Shown here: positions 20,958-24,676 of the stretch, piece after piece
Numbering within the stretch: position 1 is the first letter of the stretch
How the letters are laid out: each line of letters starts with the position of its first letter
The notes under the pieces: model-generated
Told to the model about the DNA's origin: nothing
What the model saw: only the letters and a program-made list of their open reading frames with translations
Databases searched by the model: none
From: Rhizoclosmatium globosum
Taxonomy: Eukaryota; Chytridiomycota; Chytridiomycetes; Chytridiales; Chytriomycetaceae
Reading direction: 5' to 3'
NCBI GenBank assembly: GCA_002104985.1
Contig: MCGO01000371.1
Coordinates: 1 to 24,676, forward strand
DNA length: 24,676 nucleotides
Program-made: the position numbers and the translations under genes

Positions 20958-21120
20958 TTGGGTGATGTCTTCCAGTTGAGACTGTTATCTTGCTGAATTC
21001 AGCGAGAGAAGCGCGTCTTTGTTTCCTCTTTTGCAGCTCTTTGACAAAGGAGATGAAAAGAACCGTGACAGTTGTCCCAAACTGGAAATCTTCCTTGGAA
21101 ATCAAACACGTCCAAATCAA
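20958..21120. promoter_or_regulatory. Short divergent promoter between the Ser-rich and coiled-coil genes
   Basis: If the 20957 start is right, only 163 bp separate the two divergent start codons. Both genes probably share this stretch as a bidirectional promoter, which often means co-expression. It contains pyrimidine tracts but no clear TATA box. I looked for an RFX X-box, as found at many ciliary genes, and did not see a convincing one. Confidence 0.45.
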
Positions 21121-22898
21121 ATGACGTCGCGCAACTCGATCGCAATTGGCACCGAGGATGCGTCTTTTCCGCGTTTTGACGAGTCGCCGTTGGTTGAAAG
21201 CGAAGAATTGCGATCGAAACTGGGCGCGTTGGACATGGATTCGATCCGTCACGTGCGCCACTGTGTCGAATCGGTTGTTGGTTCGTTTGTTGGTGCTTGT
21301 TTACGCACTCTGACTAAGCACACGCGACAGGCGTCTTGTACAACGCAGCCACGCCGTTGGACTCGTGGAACGAGTACAAGGACATGGTTGAACGCGCGAG
21401 GAACAAGTTTGAACCTCCGCCGTCGTTGGATGAGGAGGATATGGCTGATAGACTCGGATTTACTTATATTCCTCCAGAGGATGAATCTGCTTCTTATAAA
21501 GCAGTGCTGCAAAGGTGTGTTTCAAACTGATGTACTGTAAATCTCACACGCCATCTTCAGCTGTATGGAATATGTCGCGCTCTTTCGAGTAAACAGATTT
21601 CAACAATCAGAAGTATCTGAAGTGAATGATATGAGATATATGAGGACGTTTATGTGTCACTACTGGAAGAGACTTACGAAATTATCAAAACGGCAAAGGC
21701 AACCTTTAATGGAAATATAACCGATTCCATTGAATCCCTGACGCAACGGCTTATGGATAAAGCAAATGATATGCACCGGCAATATCAAGAAAAGATTGAA
21801 CTACTCAACTGTGCGTATAGATCACGTCTGCTGGACAAACTAAGCTGGATATCATGCAAGAGCGAGGTGGTTTTATCCTGTTTTCACCAATGAAATTAAC
21901 ACGATCTTAATTTTAGTCCAGTTTGAAAAAGTCTCTCCTTGAACTCGAGCAGTCTCACAAACAGACGATGAGCAAACTTGAGAAAAACATATTGAAGGGC
22001 AAGAAAGACTCTTATGACCGGGCGTCGGATATTACAAAGTTCAGGAATCAAGTTGACAAGTACACAAAACTAATGAGGAAACATGGAATAGTTGATCACG
22101 ATGTAAGTAAAAATACGGCAATAAGCGCGATGAAGAACTGAATTTGACTGCTCAGGACTATATGTCTATGGATGATGAGAAAATCAAGACAGACAACATC
22201 CTTGACCATTACCAAAAAGTGCTGTTCGGGCGACAGGAGAAGATCAAACAAATGAAAAAGCAAATGAAAGAGTTGGAGAGCATATTAGATTCATCAAAAG
22301 AAGAGTCTGATAGGAAATCCGCCGTTTCGCGAGAGCGCACTCAGTCCATTGTAGGATCTCGTGGAAACAGGCGCCAAAGCAGCATCCGAAACACTACCAG
22401 CGAGAAATCAAAGCGAACTCCAAGTACAATGACGCCCAAATCCAAGAAACAGTGTTGACGGCACCAGAACTACAAAATATGAATGACATCAAAGAATGGA
22501 TCATGAGGTCCGCACCTGATGCTCAAGGGCGCATTTCATTAGAAGAAACCCTGATGCTTTTGGAAGAAACGCGTTTGATATACGAGGAGAAAATCAACAA
22601 GGCGAAAGAAGAGTTGATGACGAAAATTATTGCGGAACGAAACGATTTCATGAGACTTGATCAAGACTTGCAGAATCAGTATGACGATATTATTGGAGAA
22701 GTTTATGAGGACCCAGAGATCTTGGACTCTATTGTAGAGAACCCGATTCTCACGAAAGTAGAGCGGTTATTCCCGGTACATATTCGGCCGAATATGGTCT
22801 CCGTTGAAGTAACTTGCGATATTGAAACTCCTCCTCCTCTTCAACTTCTAAAACCACTTGACTCAGATGACGAGGATGCGATGATGAGGAATAAATAG
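21121..22898 (+). CDS. Coiled-coil protein, possible flagellar/cytoskeletal component
   Basis: Seven exons: 21121-21280, 21331-21514, 21561-21588, 21636-21866, 21917-22102, 22156-22350, 22401-22898 (493 aa). Introns are 50, 46, 47, 50, 53 and 50 nt, and every join keeps phase. The 28-nt third exon and the last intron (22351-22400, GTAGGA...CTACCAG) were deduced from frame changes and size, so they are less certain. The N-terminal ~110 residues are acidic with a PPSLDEEDMADRLGF block. From about residue 130 the protein is mostly heptad-rich coiled coil (for example LLELEQSHKQTMSKLEKNIL and MKKQMKELESILDSS), broken by a short Ser/Arg linker near residue 325. A Glu-rich helical C-terminus follows. 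It resembles coiled-coil proteins of cilia in style, but I cannot name a family. Its stop lies inside the antisense end of the GT14 pseudogene. Confidence 0.7.
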
Positions 22899-24676
22899 AC
22901 TTGACCAGAATATTTATTTAGGAACAAACAGAGCCCCTCCATCATATCATATTCATCATCATTCCTCGTATTATTCATTATTTGCTCCCTCCAAATCCAA
23001 TCAAGCAGTTCCCGCCCTTCTGCCGATTGACTATCAATTTTTCGAGCAAAGAGGTATTTTGGGTCTGTCGCGTTTCGATTCGCAGCAAACAAGACCTCCG
23101 CAGCCTCAAGTCCCAACACTTCTGGATGTGGCTGCTTTGGAAGCCATTTGACGTATCGTTTACTTGACGAAAGTTTCTTTTTAAATTGGGGGAAGCTCTT
23201 CAATACACTGCCAAGGAAGCTTTCGTCAGGAATCTGAATCCACGAAGTTAATGCCGTGTTCAGACTTTGTTTCAAGGGTTTAATTACCAGAGTATGTTCA
23301 AAATACGCAAACGCATGCGCTACAGTTATCGGATGATCGAAGAAACTCAATAAACTCGCGAGTCAATATCATCCATTGATGATGTTTCACATACGTCCAA
23401 CGTGGAAAAGGCGGCAGCATAACTCCAAGCTCATCAATATGCCGGACTGTGATTTCAGCGAACATGGGAGATTTGAGGTGAAGAAAAGGAAGGAGTCGCT
23501 TCGCCAAGGCTGTGTTGACGTGCCAGGAATCCATGTGATTTCGGCCTTTGTATTTCGGTCTGACTCAAAATATGTGCGATTTCGCGAGATTTCGGAGAGG
23601 GTAGTCCTTGCTGATAAGTTGATTACGTACTCCCATTCAGCGAGATCCAACAACTCCCAGAACCCGTTCAACTGACACCACATGAGACTTCCATGACCCC
23701 ATGATATTTCATACGATTTTGACGTCATAAACACGTTTCCTGGAACATCCGTTGGATCCCAACTGTTGATTTCGCCGTTCATTTTTTTTCAGCTTGCTTT
23801 TCAAAGCCTTTCACGAGATGTAATCATATCGATGACAGCTGCTTTCAGGTCTTCACTTTTTTTATCAACGTGAATTAGGAACACGGCTGACCCCGTCGTC
23901 TAGCTCTTCAATGAGTTGCCTCAAGTCAGGCATTGTGGTGATATCGCCGTGAATCATGAGTAGGTAAGCGAGTTTGTACTTTCTCTTGGATCCATCGCTT
24001 TTCAAATGGCGATATAATGCACGGTCTTTGATGTTTCTGACTTCTTGAGGGGATGGAATGCGGGCAGGCAGTGAACGTGATTGAATCGCTGGAAGAATTT
24101 CCTTAAAATACGCGAGTCTGTCAATCATATTGATAAGCCGAGTATCTGATAAATTTGCCAGAGGGTTTGAGCCTTCAGCGGCGATGAAGCATGCGAGTCT
24201 CCGTGTTTGCTACCGTCGTGGTTTAGTAATTGCATAATAAACAATGAGGAACCAACCTCTTCCTCAAAGTCTCCAGGAAACCTTAATTCAATTAGGGAAA
24301 TGATATCTTTCGCTTTGGTATCTATGAAAGAAGCGAATTCGCTGACTGTTGGATTGAGTTCAGAGATGCGTTTTGGTGAGGAAGACTTCCAGTTGTAGAG
24401 AACCGTGTCGAGGTTGAATGTTGCATTGTTAAGGTTATGGCAGAATTCGAATCCATGAGCTCTGAAATGGAGCTTTGAGGCTGTTGATGTAACCAATCTC
24501 GAGCTTTGACAGTTGGCCAAAAGATTGTCAGTAAGATGGAAGAGTGCAGAATAATAACTACCTTTTGGTGGTTGGGAGTATAGCATCTGATGCTTGGATT
24601 GGTGGACTAGATACTGACCTTGGACTTGACGTTTGAGGTTTGCGATAGTTGCTGAGTCAAAGAAAAGAGAGCAAGA
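22841..24676 (-). pseudogene. Second core-2/I-branching (GT14) copy, decayed, cut by the right edge
   Basis: This matches the intact copy at 2093-3721 along its length, including introns at the same places. The 59-64-nt intron with donor GTTGGT (24256 down to about 24209) corresponds to the 45-nt intron there, and the last intron sits before IPDESFLG in both. Decay is clear. The frame breaks at the DDGSA block (23902-23895), where an extra G in a GGGG run shifts it. Two in-frame TGA codons and an A8 run precede the WGH block (about 23810-23785). A shift follows NLSA (about 23608). Then a TGA replaces two residues present in the intact copy (about 23567), and another shift comes after EFIEFL (about 23338). 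Recognisable blocks are LMIHGD, LIHVDK, SWGH..L..QLNGFWELLDLAEW and FEHTL. The gene begins beyond the window edge. Its open 3' end overlaps the coiled-coil gene by 58 nt. Confidence 0.85.

Noticed and set aside
20958..21120. RFX X-box expected at ciliary genes
   Set aside because: No convincing GTNRCC...RGYAAC pair was found, so the sequence gives no promoter support for a ciliary role.

Overview
The window looks like nuclear DNA of a fungus, most likely a zoosporic (chytrid-type) one. The genes carry many short GT-AG introns, mostly 45-65 nt. Recognisable fungal families are a URC1-type GTP cyclohydrolase II homologue, a DRS1/DDX27 nucleolar helicase, a HET-domain protein, a PLAC8 protein and secreted PAN/Apple repeats. 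A long coiled-coil protein would suit a flagellated cell, but the chytrid assignment is inference from gene content. I see no transposon, rRNA, tRNA or CRISPR array.

Layout. 1-187 (-): 5' end of an unknown gene. 734-2042 (-): HET-domain gene broken by several frameshifts. 2093-3721 (-): intact four-exon core-2/I-branching (GT14) glycosyltransferase with a signal anchor. 3886-4391 (-): small Cys-rich PLAC8 protein, three exons. 4818-7068 (-): URC1-like protein, eight exons. 7069-7972: divergent intergenic region. 7973-8851 (+): unknown protein with an abrupt GC-skew switch and an uncertain 3' end. 9415-10344 (+): secreted protein with four PAN/Apple-like repeats. 10556-12567 (+): metallo-beta-lactamase-fold hydrolase with a long disordered insert. 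12660-15721 (+): DRS1/DDX27 DEAD-box helicase. 15775-19282 (+): 1119-residue disordered protein ending in two IQ motifs. 19347-20957 (-): unknown basic/Ser-rich protein. 21121-22898 (+): 493-residue coiled-coil protein, seven exons. 22841-24676 (-): second core-2/I-branching copy, clearly decayed and running off the right edge.

Gene models were built by hand, joining open frames at GT/AG sites that keep phase and restore family motifs. The core-2, PLAC8, URC1, hydrolase and helicase models close perfectly in frame. The coiled-coil model also closes, but two of its introns rest only on phase, size and plausibility.

The genes do not form one pathway. The main themes are ribosome biogenesis (DRS1), pyrimidine catabolism (URC1-like), cell-surface or secreted functions (PAN, PLAC8, GT14), and gene birth and decay in accessory families (HET and GT14). 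Most intergenic gaps are short. One convergent pair appears to share a palindromic polyadenylation signal, and one divergent pair has only about 160 bp between candidate starts.
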